NCBI RefSeq assembly: GCF_037204085.1
Contig: NZ_JBBCBW010000002.1
Coordinates: forward strand, 62,001-126,000
Reading direction: 5' to 3'
Length of the DNA: 64,000 nt
Origin: Variovorax sp037204085
Lineage (GTDB): Bacteria > Pseudomonadota > Gammaproteobacteria > Burkholderiales > Burkholderiaceae_C
Shown here: one piece after another, positions 56,256 to 63,510 of the stretch
Position numbering within the stretch: position 1 is the stretch's first letter
Layout of the letters: each line of letters begins with the position of its first letter
The notes under the pieces: generated by a model
The model's database searches: none
What the model saw: only the letters and a program-made list of their open reading frames with translations
Told to the model about the DNA's origin: nothing
Translations under genes and position numbers: made by a program

Positions 56256-57518
56256 ATGAACGCCCTTTTTTCCATTGCCTGGCGCAGCGCCTGGAACCGG
56301 CGCTTCACGCTCGCGCTCACGGTGTTCTCGATTGCGCTGTCGACTTTTCTGCTGCTGGGCGTGGAGCGCATCCGCACCGAGCTGCGCGAGAACTTTGCTT
56401 CGTCCGTTTCGGGCACCGACCTGATCGTGGGTGCGCGCACGGGCTCCACGCAACTGCTGCTGTATTCGGTGTTCCGCATCGGCGCGGCCACCAACAACAT
56501 CTCATGGAAGAGCGTGCAGGCGTTGGCCGCGCACCAGGGCGTCGATTGGGTGGTGCCGCTTTCACTCGGCGATTCGCACCGCGGCTTCGCGGTGCTGGCC
56601 ACCTCGCCCGAATACTTCACCCGCTTTCGCTACGGCAACCGCCAGTCGCTGCAGTTGCGCGAGGGCAAGCCTTTCAGCGCGCTGTTCGATGCGGTGGTGG
56701 GCGCCGAAGTGGCCGACAAGCTCGGCTACCACGTCGGCCAGAAGATCACCCTTGCCCACGGCAGCGGCGAGCTCAATTCGGCCGAGCATGCCGACAAGCC
56801 CTTTACCGTGGTGGGCGTGCTCGCCCGCACCGGCACGCCGGTCGACCGCACGGTGCACATCGGGCTCGAGGCCATGGGAGCCATTCATCTCGAATGGGTG
56901 GGCGGCGCGCCGATGCCCGGCGTCAAGATCCCGGCCGAGCAGGTGCGCAAGTTCGACCTCACGCCCAAGAACGTGACGGCCGCGCTCGTGGGGCTGAAGA
57001 ACCGCTCCGCCGTGTTCGGCGTGCAGCGCTGGATTTCCACCTACAACGGCGAACCTCTAATGGCCATCCTGCCCGGCGTGGCGCTCGACGAACTCTGGAG
57101 CGTGATCGGCATCGGCGAAAACGCACTGCTGCTGATGTCGGCACTGGTCGCACTGGTGAGCCTTGCGGGCCTTGTCTCAGTGGTGATGGCGAGCCTGAAC
57201 GAGCGGCGGCGCGAACTTGCCGTGCTGCGCGCCGTGGGCGCCGGCCTGCGCCAAGTGCTGGCGCTGCTCGCGCTCGAGGGCGCCATGGTCACCGTGCTGG
57301 GCGTGGCGCTGGGTGTGGTCATGGCGGTGCTCGGCATTGCCCTGCTCGCGCCATGGCTGCAGTCGCAGTTCGGGCTGACACTGAGCCTTTCAGAACCTAC
57401 ACTGAACGAATGGCTGCTGATGGCGAGCCTGCTGGTCGCCGGCTGGCTCGCAAGCCTGCTGCCCGGCATTCGTGCCTACCGGCTCTCTCTTGCCGACGGT
57501 CTCTCACCCAGGATTTGA
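56256..57518 (+). CDS. FtsX/MacB-like ABC permease of the Zrg-like cluster
   Basis: A 420-residue protein with one N-terminal helix (LALTVFSIALSTFLLLG), a large periplasmic MacB_PCD-type domain (with GTDLIVGARTGSTQLLLYSV), and three C-terminal helices including LMSALVALVSLAGLVSVVMASL. The cytoplasmic loop NERRRELAVLRAVGAGLRQVL is the FtsX motif. Such permeases act mechanically on periplasmic or outer-membrane partners instead of forming a classical import channel, so the mode of zinc transport is unclear. Confidence 0.86.
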   Translation: MNALFSIAWRSAWNRRFTLALTVFSIALSTFLLLGVERIRTELRENFASSVSGTDLIVGARTGSTQLLLYSVFRIGAATNNISWKSVQALAAHQGVDWVVPLSLGDSHRGFAVLATSPEYFTRFRYGNRQSLQLREGKPFSALFDAVVGAEVADKLGYHVGQKITLAHGSGELNSAEHADKPFTVVGVLARTGTPVDRTVHIGLEAMGAIHLEWVGGAPMPGVKIPAEQVRKFDLTPKNVTAALVGLKNRSAVFGVQRWISTYNGEPLMAILPGVALDELWSVIGIGENALLLMSALVALVSLAGLVSVVMASLNERRRELAVLRAVGAGLRQVLALLALEGAMVTVLGVALGVVMAVLGIALLAPWLQSQFGLTLSLSEPTLNEWLLMASLLVAGWLASLLPGIRAYRLSLADGLSPRI

Positions 57519-57522
57519 AACC

Positions 57523-58161
57523 ATGCGCATTGCAAAGAAGACCCCCACGTTCCGAGCTTTCACCCGGCTTTCGATGCTGCTCGCCGGTGCGGGCCTCGCA
57601 GCCGCGACATGGGCCGCCGACCCCGCGCCCAAGGACACGACCGCATCGAACCCGCTCGGCGGCAAGGCCGCACCTGCTGCTGCAGCCAAGGGCACGCCGG
57701 GCCAGCCGCGCCAGATCACCTGGGAAGAACTGGTGCCGAAAGACTGGGACCCGGCCAAGGAATTCAAAGGCATGGACCTGAGCTCGCTCAATGACGGCGA
57801 CCCGCGCGCCAATGAGCTGCTCCTGAAGATGCAAGAGGTGTCGAACAACGCGCCGACCAATCCCGCGATGAACGGCGCCGAGATCAAGATCCCGGGCTTC
57901 ATCGTGCCGCTCGAAGAGGCCAAGGGCGAAGTGACCGAGTTCCTGCTCGTGCCCTACTTCGGCGCCTGCATCCACACGCCGCCCCCGCCGGCCAACCAGA
58001 TCCTGCACGTGGTCACGTCAAAGGGCGCCAAGTTCCGGGCCATGGACACCGTGTGGGTCACCGGCAAGCTGCAGACCATGCGCAACGACTCGATGATGGG
58101 CGTGAGCGGCTATCACGTGAACGCGACGAGCGTCACCAAGTATTCGGGCGGCGCCAAGTAG
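57523..58161 (+). CDS. DUF3299 lipoprotein-like periplasmic protein (Zrg cluster)
   Basis: A 212-residue secreted protein with a signal peptide (about residues 1-31, ending ATWA-AD) and a Pro/Ala-rich linker. The DUF3299 domain follows: IPGFIVPLEEAKGEVTEFLLVPYFGACIHTPPPPANQ, whose Cys-x-His-x-Pro-rich loop is a plausible metal site. Homologues are ZrgD-type partners in zinc-linked clusters. It lies 4 bp after the permease and is the last gene before the convergent XRE-cupin gene. Confidence 0.84.
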   Translation: MRIAKKTPTFRAFTRLSMLLAGAGLAAATWAADPAPKDTTASNPLGGKAAPAAAAKGTPGQPRQITWEELVPKDWDPAKEFKGMDLSSLNDGDPRANELLLKMQEVSNNAPTNPAMNGAEIKIPGFIVPLEEAKGEVTEFLLVPYFGACIHTPPPPANQILHVVTSKGAKFRAMDTVWVTGKLQTMRNDSMMGVSGYHVNATSVTKYSGGAK

Positions 58162-58183
58162 ACCGGCCCAGCGGCGCGACGCC

Positions 58184-58885
58184 TCAGCGGGCCTTGCGTA
58201 CCGGCTTTGGAGCGGGCGCCTCAGGCGCCTCGCGCGCCGACTTCATGTGCCCGCTTTCCGCCGTCGTCATGCCCACGATCTTTGCAAGCTGCCGGCTGAC
58301 GCTCACGTAGGCGTGGCCGATTCGGCTGTCGAAATACAGCGAATCGCCGCGGGCAAGGCGCACCACCTTGCCGTTGTCGAAATGCACTTCGATCTCGCCT
58401 GAAAGCACATAGGCGAACTCTTCTCCCGCATGCCTCACGAAGTTCTCGGGCCCGTGAATGCGCCGCGCGTGCACGGTGCCGACGATCGGGCTCATCTGCT
58501 TGCCTGCGGCCGTGGTGCCCAGGAACTCGTAGGCGATTGAAAGGCCGCGGTACACCACGCCCTTGCCCGCGCGCGTGACCACCGGCCCGTCGAGCTGCGC
58601 GGGCTTGACGCCGGCACCCGCGAACATCGCGTTCATGTCCATCTCGAGCGCGCGGCCCAGCGCGGTGAAGTTCTCGTACCCGAGCGCGAGTTGCCCGCGT
58701 TCCGCGCGCGAGATGGTGGTGATCGACACGCCCGAGCGCTCGGCCAACTGCGCCAGCGTCCAGCCGAAGCGCTTGCGCGCGGTGCGCAGGCGGTTGCCGA
58801 AGGTGGTGCGGTCCAGCGCCGGCTGTTCGTCCTTCGGCTTTATCCCCGGCTTGGCTCGCGGCTTGTTGCCCGTGTGTGGATTCAC
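58184..58885 (-). CDS. XRE-cupin transcriptional regulator
   Basis: A 233-residue protein. Residues about 27-82 form an XRE helix-turn-helix (GNRLRTARKRFGWTLAQLAE, SGVSITTISRAERGQLALGY). The C-terminal half is a cupin_2 domain (HAGEEFAYVLSGEIEVHF, ARGDSLYFDSRIGHAYVS). The start is GTG at 58885 with GAGAAAG upstream; no ATG in the frame is suitable. This PuuR-like type senses a small amine or amino-acid metabolite. It is divergent from the D-amino-acid dehydrogenase-like gene, with three TTGCG-N4-CGCAA dyads in between that are very probably its operators. Confidence 0.88.
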   Translation of the reverse strand: MNPHTGNKPRAKPGIKPKDEQPALDRTTFGNRLRTARKRFGWTLAQLAERSGVSITTISRAERGQLALGYENFTALGRALEMDMNAMFAGAGVKPAQLDGPVVTRAGKGVVYRGLSIAYEFLGTTAAGKQMSPIVGTVHARRIHGPENFVRHAGEEFAYVLSGEIEVHFDNGKVVRLARGDSLYFDSRIGHAYVSVSRQLAKIVGMTTAESGHMKSAREAPEAPAPKPVRKAR

Positions 58886-58971
58886 GCTTGGCTTTCTCTT
58901 GTAGTGCAGCACGATTCTGCCAGTCCAGTGCCCGAATCCGTGCCACGGTGCCCGCAGCCGATGCACGGAAA

Positions 58972-58985
58972 TTGCGTATGCGCAA
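58972..58985. promoter_or_regulatory. Operator copy 1, TTGCG-TATG-CGCAA
   Basis: A 5-bp dyad with a 4-base spacer, 15 bp centre to centre from copy 2, lying 87 bp before the XRE-cupin start. It is the middle of a slightly longer AT-flanked near-palindrome. Confidence 0.75.
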
Positions 58986-58986
58986 A

Positions 58987-59000
58987 TTGCGGAGACGCAA
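58987..59000. promoter_or_regulatory. Operator copy 2, TTGCG-GAGA-CGCAA
   Basis: The same TTGCG/CGCAA arms with a GAGA spacer, immediately after copy 1 on the same side of the gap. The 15-bp spacing would let two dimers sit close together. Confidence 0.75.
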
Positions 59001-59051
59001 ATTTCACCACCATGGTGCGTCCCACCTCCTCTTGGCAGGCTCGGGGCAAAT

Positions 59052-59065
59052 TTGCGTATACGCAA
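59052..59065. promoter_or_regulatory. Operator copy 3, TTGCG-TATA-CGCAA, in the dehydrogenase promoter
   Basis: This is the best copy: the palindrome extends to 22 bp (59048-59069) with AAA/TTT flanks. It lies 21 bp before the ATG of the dehydrogenase. TTGGCA at 59032-59037 could be a -35, placing the -10 within this site, so binding would block transcription. Confidence 0.8.
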
Positions 59066-59086
59066 ATTTCTACCTACACTCCGCCA

Positions 59087-60268
59087 ATGACTTCCAATAC
59101 ACCAGCGCCCGTTGCGGCCGACTATCTCGTGATTGGCGGCGGCATTGCCGGTGCCTCGGTGGCCTACTGGCTCGCGCCGCATGCCCGCGTGATCCTGCTC
59201 GAACGCGAGGCCCAGCCCGGCTACCACTCCACCGGCCGCTCGGCCGCGCTTTTCATGGAAAGCTACGGCACGGCGCAGGTGCGCGCGCTCACCATGGCAA
59301 GCCGCGCGTTTCTCGAACATCCGCCAGAGGGCTTTGCCGAGCACCCGCTCCTCACGCCGCGTGGCGCGTTGATGGTGGCCGACGCCGATCATGTGGCCGA
59401 GCTCGAAGCCCACTGGGAGGTGCTGCGCGCCATGAACACCGGCGCACAGCGGCTCAGCAGCGAAGAAGCCATCGAGATGGTGCCGGCGCTGCGGCCCGAA
59501 CAGGTGGCGGGCGGTGTCTATGAGCCCGATGCGTCCGACATGGACGTGCACGCCATCCACCAGGGCTACCTGCGCGGCATGCGGCAGGCCGGCGGCAAGC
59601 TGGTGTGCGACGCCGGCGTGACCGCGCTCGAGCGCGTGGACGCCCGCTGGCGCGTGACGGCCGGCGACGTCGTCTACGAAGCGCCGGTGGTCATCAACGC
59701 GGCGGGCGCGTGGGTCGACACCATTGCGCAACTGGCGGGCGTGCGGCCCATCGGCATCGAGCCGCGGCGGCGCTCGGCCTTCATCTTCGCGCCGCCCGAA
59801 GGCAGCAACGTGGCGCACTGGCCCATGGTGTTCAGCGCCGATGAAGGCTGGTACATCAAGCCCGACGCCGGCATGCTGCTCGGTTCGCCGGCCAATGCCG
59901 ATCCGGTCGAACCGCAGGACGTGCAGCCCGAAGAGCTGGACGTCGCCTTCGCCATCCACCGCATCGAGGAAGCCACCACGCTCACCATTCGCCGCCCCAC
60001 CCGCACCTGGGCGGGCCTGCGTTCCTTCGTGGCCGACGGCGACCTGGTGGGCGGCTTCGAGCCAGAGGCGCCCGGCTTCTTCTGGCTTGCGGCGCAGGGT
60101 GGCTATGGCATCCAGACTTCGGCAGCCATGGGCGAGGCATGTGCGGCACTCGCGCGGGGCCTGCCTGTGCCGCAGCGCATTGCGGGCTTCGGTCTTACGG
60201 CCGAAATGCTCGGCCCGCAGCGCTTGCGTGCAGCAGCGGCAGCAGCGGCTGCGGCAACAGCTGGATAG
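59087..60268 (+). CDS. FAD-dependent D-amino-acid dehydrogenase related to D-arginine dehydrogenase (DauA)
   Basis: A 393-residue flavoenzyme. The FAD-binding GGGIAGASVAYWL lies at residues 17-29, followed by REAQPGYHSTGRSAA. Long stretches match my recollection of Pseudomonas aeruginosa D-arginine dehydrogenase, including RRSAFIFAPP, KPDAGMLLGSPANADPVE and TWAGLRSFVADGDLV. Residues binding the substrate carboxylate (Tyr60, the Tyr of GWYIKPD, Arg in AGLRSF, Arg in RRSAF) are kept. The guanidinium-contacting Glu87 aligns with Ala94 and His48 with Leu55, so D-arginine itself may not be the preferred substrate. It ends in an Ala-rich tail. Confidence 0.87.
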   Translation: MTSNTPAPVAADYLVIGGGIAGASVAYWLAPHARVILLEREAQPGYHSTGRSAALFMESYGTAQVRALTMASRAFLEHPPEGFAEHPLLTPRGALMVADADHVAELEAHWEVLRAMNTGAQRLSSEEAIEMVPALRPEQVAGGVYEPDASDMDVHAIHQGYLRGMRQAGGKLVCDAGVTALERVDARWRVTAGDVVYEAPVVINAAGAWVDTIAQLAGVRPIGIEPRRRSAFIFAPPEGSNVAHWPMVFSADEGWYIKPDAGMLLGSPANADPVEPQDVQPEELDVAFAIHRIEEATTLTIRRPTRTWAGLRSFVADGDLVGGFEPEAPGFFWLAAQGGYGIQTSAAMGEACAALARGLPVPQRIAGFGLTAEMLGPQRLRAAAAAAAAATAG

Positions 60269-60293
60269 CTCGAGAGAGCTCGTCGAAAGCGGC

Positions 60294-60509
60294 TTAGTCG
60301 GGCGCGTTCATCACGCGGGCAAACTCTTCGTCCGCCGGCACGTTGTCGGCGTCGAGTTCGCTGGCATCGGTCAGGTCGATGCCGGTTGCATCCGACAGGT
60401 CGTCCGCGGCTTCCGATTCCGATTCCTCGAAGTCGTCGACAGGCGAATCGTCGTCGTCATCTTCGGGCGATGGCGGAGCGGGGCGCTTCTTGGCGTCGAC
60501 GTTGTTCAT
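60294..60509 (-). CDS. Small, highly acidic protein of unknown function
   Basis: A 71-residue protein starting MNNVDAKKRPAPP, then EDDDDDSPVDDFEESESE and a Glu/Asp-rich middle, ending FARVMNAPD. About a third of residues are Asp or Glu, with no helix or known domain visible, so it is probably disordered. GAGGAA lies about seven bases before the ATG and codon use looks normal, supporting a real gene. It sits between the dehydrogenase and the ZIP transporter on the minus strand. Binding of cations or basic proteins is possible but unproven. Confidence 0.65.
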   Translation of the reverse strand: MNNVDAKKRPAPPSPEDDDDDSPVDDFEESESEAADDLSDATGIDLTDASELDADNVPADEEFARVMNAPD

Positions 60510-60642
60510 GATCGGTTCCTCGGCGATGGGATGAGCGAGACATTCGTCAGACCCCCAATGTTGCACCTCTTTCAGGTGCCGTGCGTCAATTCCCCGGAAC
60601 AGCGTCGGTTTCGGAACGTATCCATCGAGCCGGCGCTGTAGG

Positions 60643-61617
60643 TCAGTCCTTGTGCGCCGGGGCTCCTTCGCCTTCGTGAGAATGGCCGTGCTCCGAGTGG
60701 CCGTGCTCGGCGTGACCGTGTTCCGAATGGCCATGGCCGTGCTCGCCGTGCGCAAGCCGGCTCACGAGCGTGACGAGTGCGATGCCCACCACCAGCCACA
60801 CGATCTGCGCCGCGGTCTGCCGCGCCGGCAAACGCTTCTGCAATTGTGGAATCAGGTCGGCCAGCGCCACGTAGACGAAGCTGCTGCTGGCCAGCACCAG
60901 GAAGTAAGGCAACCAGCCGTGCAGCTGGTCGACCAGCCACCATCCGACGATGCCGCCCAGCATGGTCATGGTGCCGGCGAGCGACACCTTGATCAGCGCC
61001 GCGCGCTGGTTGGCCGAACTCTGGCGCAGCACGACAAGGTCGCCGATGTGGTGCGGCACCTCGTGCGCGAGCACCGCAATGGCGGCCACCAGGCCAAGGC
61101 GGATGTCCGCGATGAAGGCCGACGCAATCAGGATGCCGTCGCCGAAGCAGTGCACGCTGTCGCCGGTGAGCACGGCCCAGCCGCCGCCCGCGCGAGGCGC
61201 GTGGCTGTGCGAATGGCCATGGTCGGAGTGGTCATGGTCGTGGGGGTGGCCGTGCGCATGATCGTGCGCGGCGTGATTCGCTTGGTGCCCTGCGCCGATC
61301 GGCCCTGGCGCGGGGCTGCCATGGTGATGCTCGTGCCCGTGGTGCCAGAGCTCGGCCTTGTCGAGCAGAAAGAAGAACACCAGGCCGAACAGCAGCACGC
61401 CGAACAGCAGCGCGGGCTGAATGCGGCTTTCGAAGGCCTCGGGCAACAGGTGCATGAACGCGGTGGCAAGCAGCGCCCCCGCAGCCAGGCTCAGCAGGTG
61501 CTGCGAATTCACTCCGCCCGAGCCGCTGCGCACGCCCACGCGCAAGAGCAAGGCCGCGAGCCACACGCTTCCGATGCCGGCAACCAGGGTCGCCGCGATG
61601 ATCACTATCAAATTCAT
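60643..61617 (-). CDS. ZIP-family metal transporter with His-rich loop and tail
   Basis: A 324-residue, eight-helix transporter. Helix 4 carries HCFGDGILIASAF and helix 5 carries HEVPHHIGD, the ZIP metal-binding pair. The long loop between helices 3 and 4 is His-rich (HHGHEHHHG, HDHAHGHPHDHDHSDHGHSH). The C-terminal tail after the last helix has a five-residue repeat of the HGHSE/HGHAE type. ZIP proteins import zinc or other divalent cations. ATG 61617 is chosen because an upstream in-frame ATG at 61665 abuts the T-tract of the preceding terminator. Confidence 0.88.
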   Translation of the reverse strand: MNLIVIIAATLVAGIGSVWLAALLLRVGVRSGSGGVNSQHLLSLAAGALLATAFMHLLPEAFESRIQPALLFGVLLFGLVFFFLLDKAELWHHGHEHHHGSPAPGPIGAGHQANHAAHDHAHGHPHDHDHSDHGHSHSHAPRAGGGWAVLTGDSVHCFGDGILIASAFIADIRLGLVAAIAVLAHEVPHHIGDLVVLRQSSANQRAALIKVSLAGTMTMLGGIVGWWLVDQLHGWLPYFLVLASSSFVYVALADLIPQLQKRLPARQTAAQIVWLVVGIALVTLVSRLAHGEHGHGHSEHGHAEHGHSEHGHSHEGEGAPAHKD

Positions 61618-61664
61618 AGCTGCTTGCGCAATTTCGATTGGGCACCGATGCCCGACAACGTTCA

Positions 61665-61697
61665 TAAAAAGAGAAAGGCCGTCACGTGGACGGCCTT
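61665..61697 (-). terminator. Rho-independent terminator of the dienelactone hydrolase gene
   Basis: On the minus strand AAGGCCGTC and GACGGCCTT (9-bp arms, 5-base loop) are followed by a TTTCTCTTTTT tract. It separates the hydrolase from the ZIP gene. Confidence 0.88.
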
Positions 61698-61723
61698 CGG
61701 CGGTGAGTGGCTACAGGCTGCCG

Positions 61724-62623
61724 TCAGACGACGCCATTGGCTTTGAACCAGGCCGTGGCTCGCTGCCATCCGTCATCGGCCGCGCTCTTGACATAGCTCG
61801 GGCGGTAGTCGGCATGGAACGCGTGGCCTGCTTCGGGATACACGACGAAGCTCGAAGCCTTGGCAGCCGGGGTTCCATTTGCCAACGCTGCTTTCATCTT
61901 ATCAACCGTGTCAAGCGGGATGCCCTGGTCTTTTCCGCCGTACAAGCCGAGCACCGGCGCCTGCAGGCTGGCCGCCACATCGACGGGGTGCCTTGGCGTC
62001 AATTCGCTCGGCTGGCCGACCAGGCGGCCGTACCAGGCTACGCCGGCCTTGACCTTGCTGGTGGCGGCATAGAGCCACACGATGCGGCCGCCCCAGCAGA
62101 AGCCGGTGATGCCGGCCTTGGCAACATTGCCGCCGTTGGCCGCGGCATACGCGAGCGCGCCGTCCAGGTCGGCCATGACCTGCGCATCGGGCACCTTGGT
62201 CACGATGTCGGCCTGCAGCTTGGGAATGTCGGTGTAGCCGCGCGGATCGCCCTGGCGCGCATAGAGCTCGGGCGCAATGGCCAGGTAGCCGAGTTGGGCA
62301 AAGCGGCGGCAGGTGTCGGCGATGTATTCGTGCACGCCGAAGATCTCCTGGATCACCAGGATCACGGGCAGGCCCGTCTTGCCGGCCGGCGCGGCCGCGT
62401 AGGCGGGCACCTCGAAGCCGTTGACGGTGTACTTGATCGGCCCGGCCTTCAGGCCCTCGGCCGAGGTGCTGATGGCCGTCTGTGCCATGACCGGCATCAC
62501 GGCGGCCGCATAGCCCACGCCGATGGCGGCCTTGAGTGCGGTGCGGCGCGTGGCGCCCTGCTCTGTGCTCTCGCCGGGGCGAAGCGAGTCGAAATCGGAA
62601 CGGCTGTCGTCGCGAAGGGACAT
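61724..62623 (-). CDS. Dienelactone hydrolase family protein with Tat signal
   Basis: A 299-residue alpha/beta hydrolase. The N-terminal part has a twin-arginine motif RRTALKAAIGVG (Arg26-Arg27) followed by a hydrophobic stretch ending VMAQ, so the protein is probably exported folded. The catalytic Cys176 is in GFCWGG, Glu93 is in IQEIFG, and the Asp (GGKDQG) and His (EAGHAFHAD) complete the site. The Cys nucleophile is typical of dienelactone hydrolase. ATG 62623 with GGAG upstream is preferred over an earlier in-frame ATG. Its substrate is unknown; export is unusual for a chlorocatechol enzyme. Confidence 0.88.
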   Translation of the reverse strand: MSLRDDSRSDFDSLRPGESTEQGATRRTALKAAIGVGYAAAVMPVMAQTAISTSAEGLKAGPIKYTVNGFEVPAYAAAPAGKTGLPVILVIQEIFGVHEYIADTCRRFAQLGYLAIAPELYARQGDPRGYTDIPKLQADIVTKVPDAQVMADLDGALAYAAANGGNVAKAGITGFCWGGRIVWLYAATSKVKAGVAWYGRLVGQPSELTPRHPVDVAASLQAPVLGLYGGKDQGIPLDTVDKMKAALANGTPAAKASSFVVYPEAGHAFHADYRPSYVKSAADDGWQRATAWFKANGVV

Positions 62624-62754
62624 GGGAAGGGCTCCAGTTGAATCGTCGGACAAGGGACATGCGAGAAAACGCACGCCGCAATGTAGGCGAATTCAGCGCG
62701 GTCCGTATCCCAAGGGCCTGGATGTCAACAGGGTTGCAGTGCGGCCTAAAGTCT

Positions 62755-63492
62755 TCAGTCGCGATAGGCGCGGCGCGCCAATGCGGCGGCCAGTATCTGC
62801 GCCGGATCGACCAGGTTGAGCCCGGCGACGGCGGCCGAGCCCTGCAGGCCGAGCGGCACCTCGGTGCAGCCCATGATGATGGTGACCGGCCCGTGGCGTT
62901 CCGCGAGCTGCAGCGCCACTTGCGAAAAACACTCTTCGGCCAGCCGCATGTTCCCGGCCTTCACGCCGTCGAAGATGCCGCGCGCGATGATGCGGCGTTC
63001 TTCCTGCAGCGGCACAAGGCAGTCGAGCCCCGCCTCGGCCAGCGCATGTTCATAGAGGCGCACGCGGTAGGTGCCTTCGGTGGCCATCAGCGCCACATTG
63101 CCTGCCCCTTGCGCGGCAAGATGCTGCGCCACCTCGCGCGCCATGTGCAGCAGTTCCACTTGCGGAAAACGTTCCTGCAGCCGCGAATGCCAGGCATGCG
63201 CGGTGTTGCAGGCAATGGCCACGGCTCGGCTGCCCAGCGCGGCCAGCCGCCCCAGTGCCTGCAGCATCGGCTCGAGCGGCTGGTGCGCGCCGGTTTCTGC
63301 CGAATCCAGCGCGTCGGTTCGGTCAGGCACCGGCACCTGCGCCAGCCAGTGCTCCGGAAAGGACTGGTCCCGCACCGGCTCCCCGCGAGCGCGCATCTGC
63401 TGGGCGCAGGCCTGCACGAAGAGCCGGACGAAGTCCGCCCCCGCCGCAGGGCCCATGCCGCCCAGAATGCCCACTACGTTCGTCGAAGCCAT
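62755..63492 (-). CDS. Aspartate/glutamate racemase family protein
   Basis: A 245-residue protein of the Asp/Glu racemase superfamily. It starts NVVGILGGMGPAAGADFV. The two catalytic cysteines lie in AIACNTAHAWH and IIMGCTEVPLG. It interconverts L and D forms of aspartate, glutamate or a related amino acid without a cofactor. It follows the amino-acid binding protein by 18 bp in the same direction, so uptake and racemisation may be coordinated. Confidence 0.88.
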   Translation of the reverse strand: MASTNVVGILGGMGPAAGADFVRLFVQACAQQMRARGEPVRDQSFPEHWLAQVPVPDRTDALDSAETGAHQPLEPMLQALGRLAALGSRAVAIACNTAHAWHSRLQERFPQVELLHMAREVAQHLAAQGAGNVALMATEGTYRVRLYEHALAEAGLDCLVPLQEERRIIARGIFDGVKAGNMRLAEECFSQVALQLAERHGPVTIIMGCTEVPLGLQGSAAVAGLNLVDPAQILAAALARRAYRD

Positions 63493-63510
63493 TGCGTACG
63501 TCCAATCGCG

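Noticed and set aside
61618..61665. N-terminal extension of the ZIP transporter starting at 61665
   Set aside because: That ATG sits at the end of the hydrolase terminator T-tract and lacks a ribosome site. The added 16 residues do not resemble ZIP N-termini.
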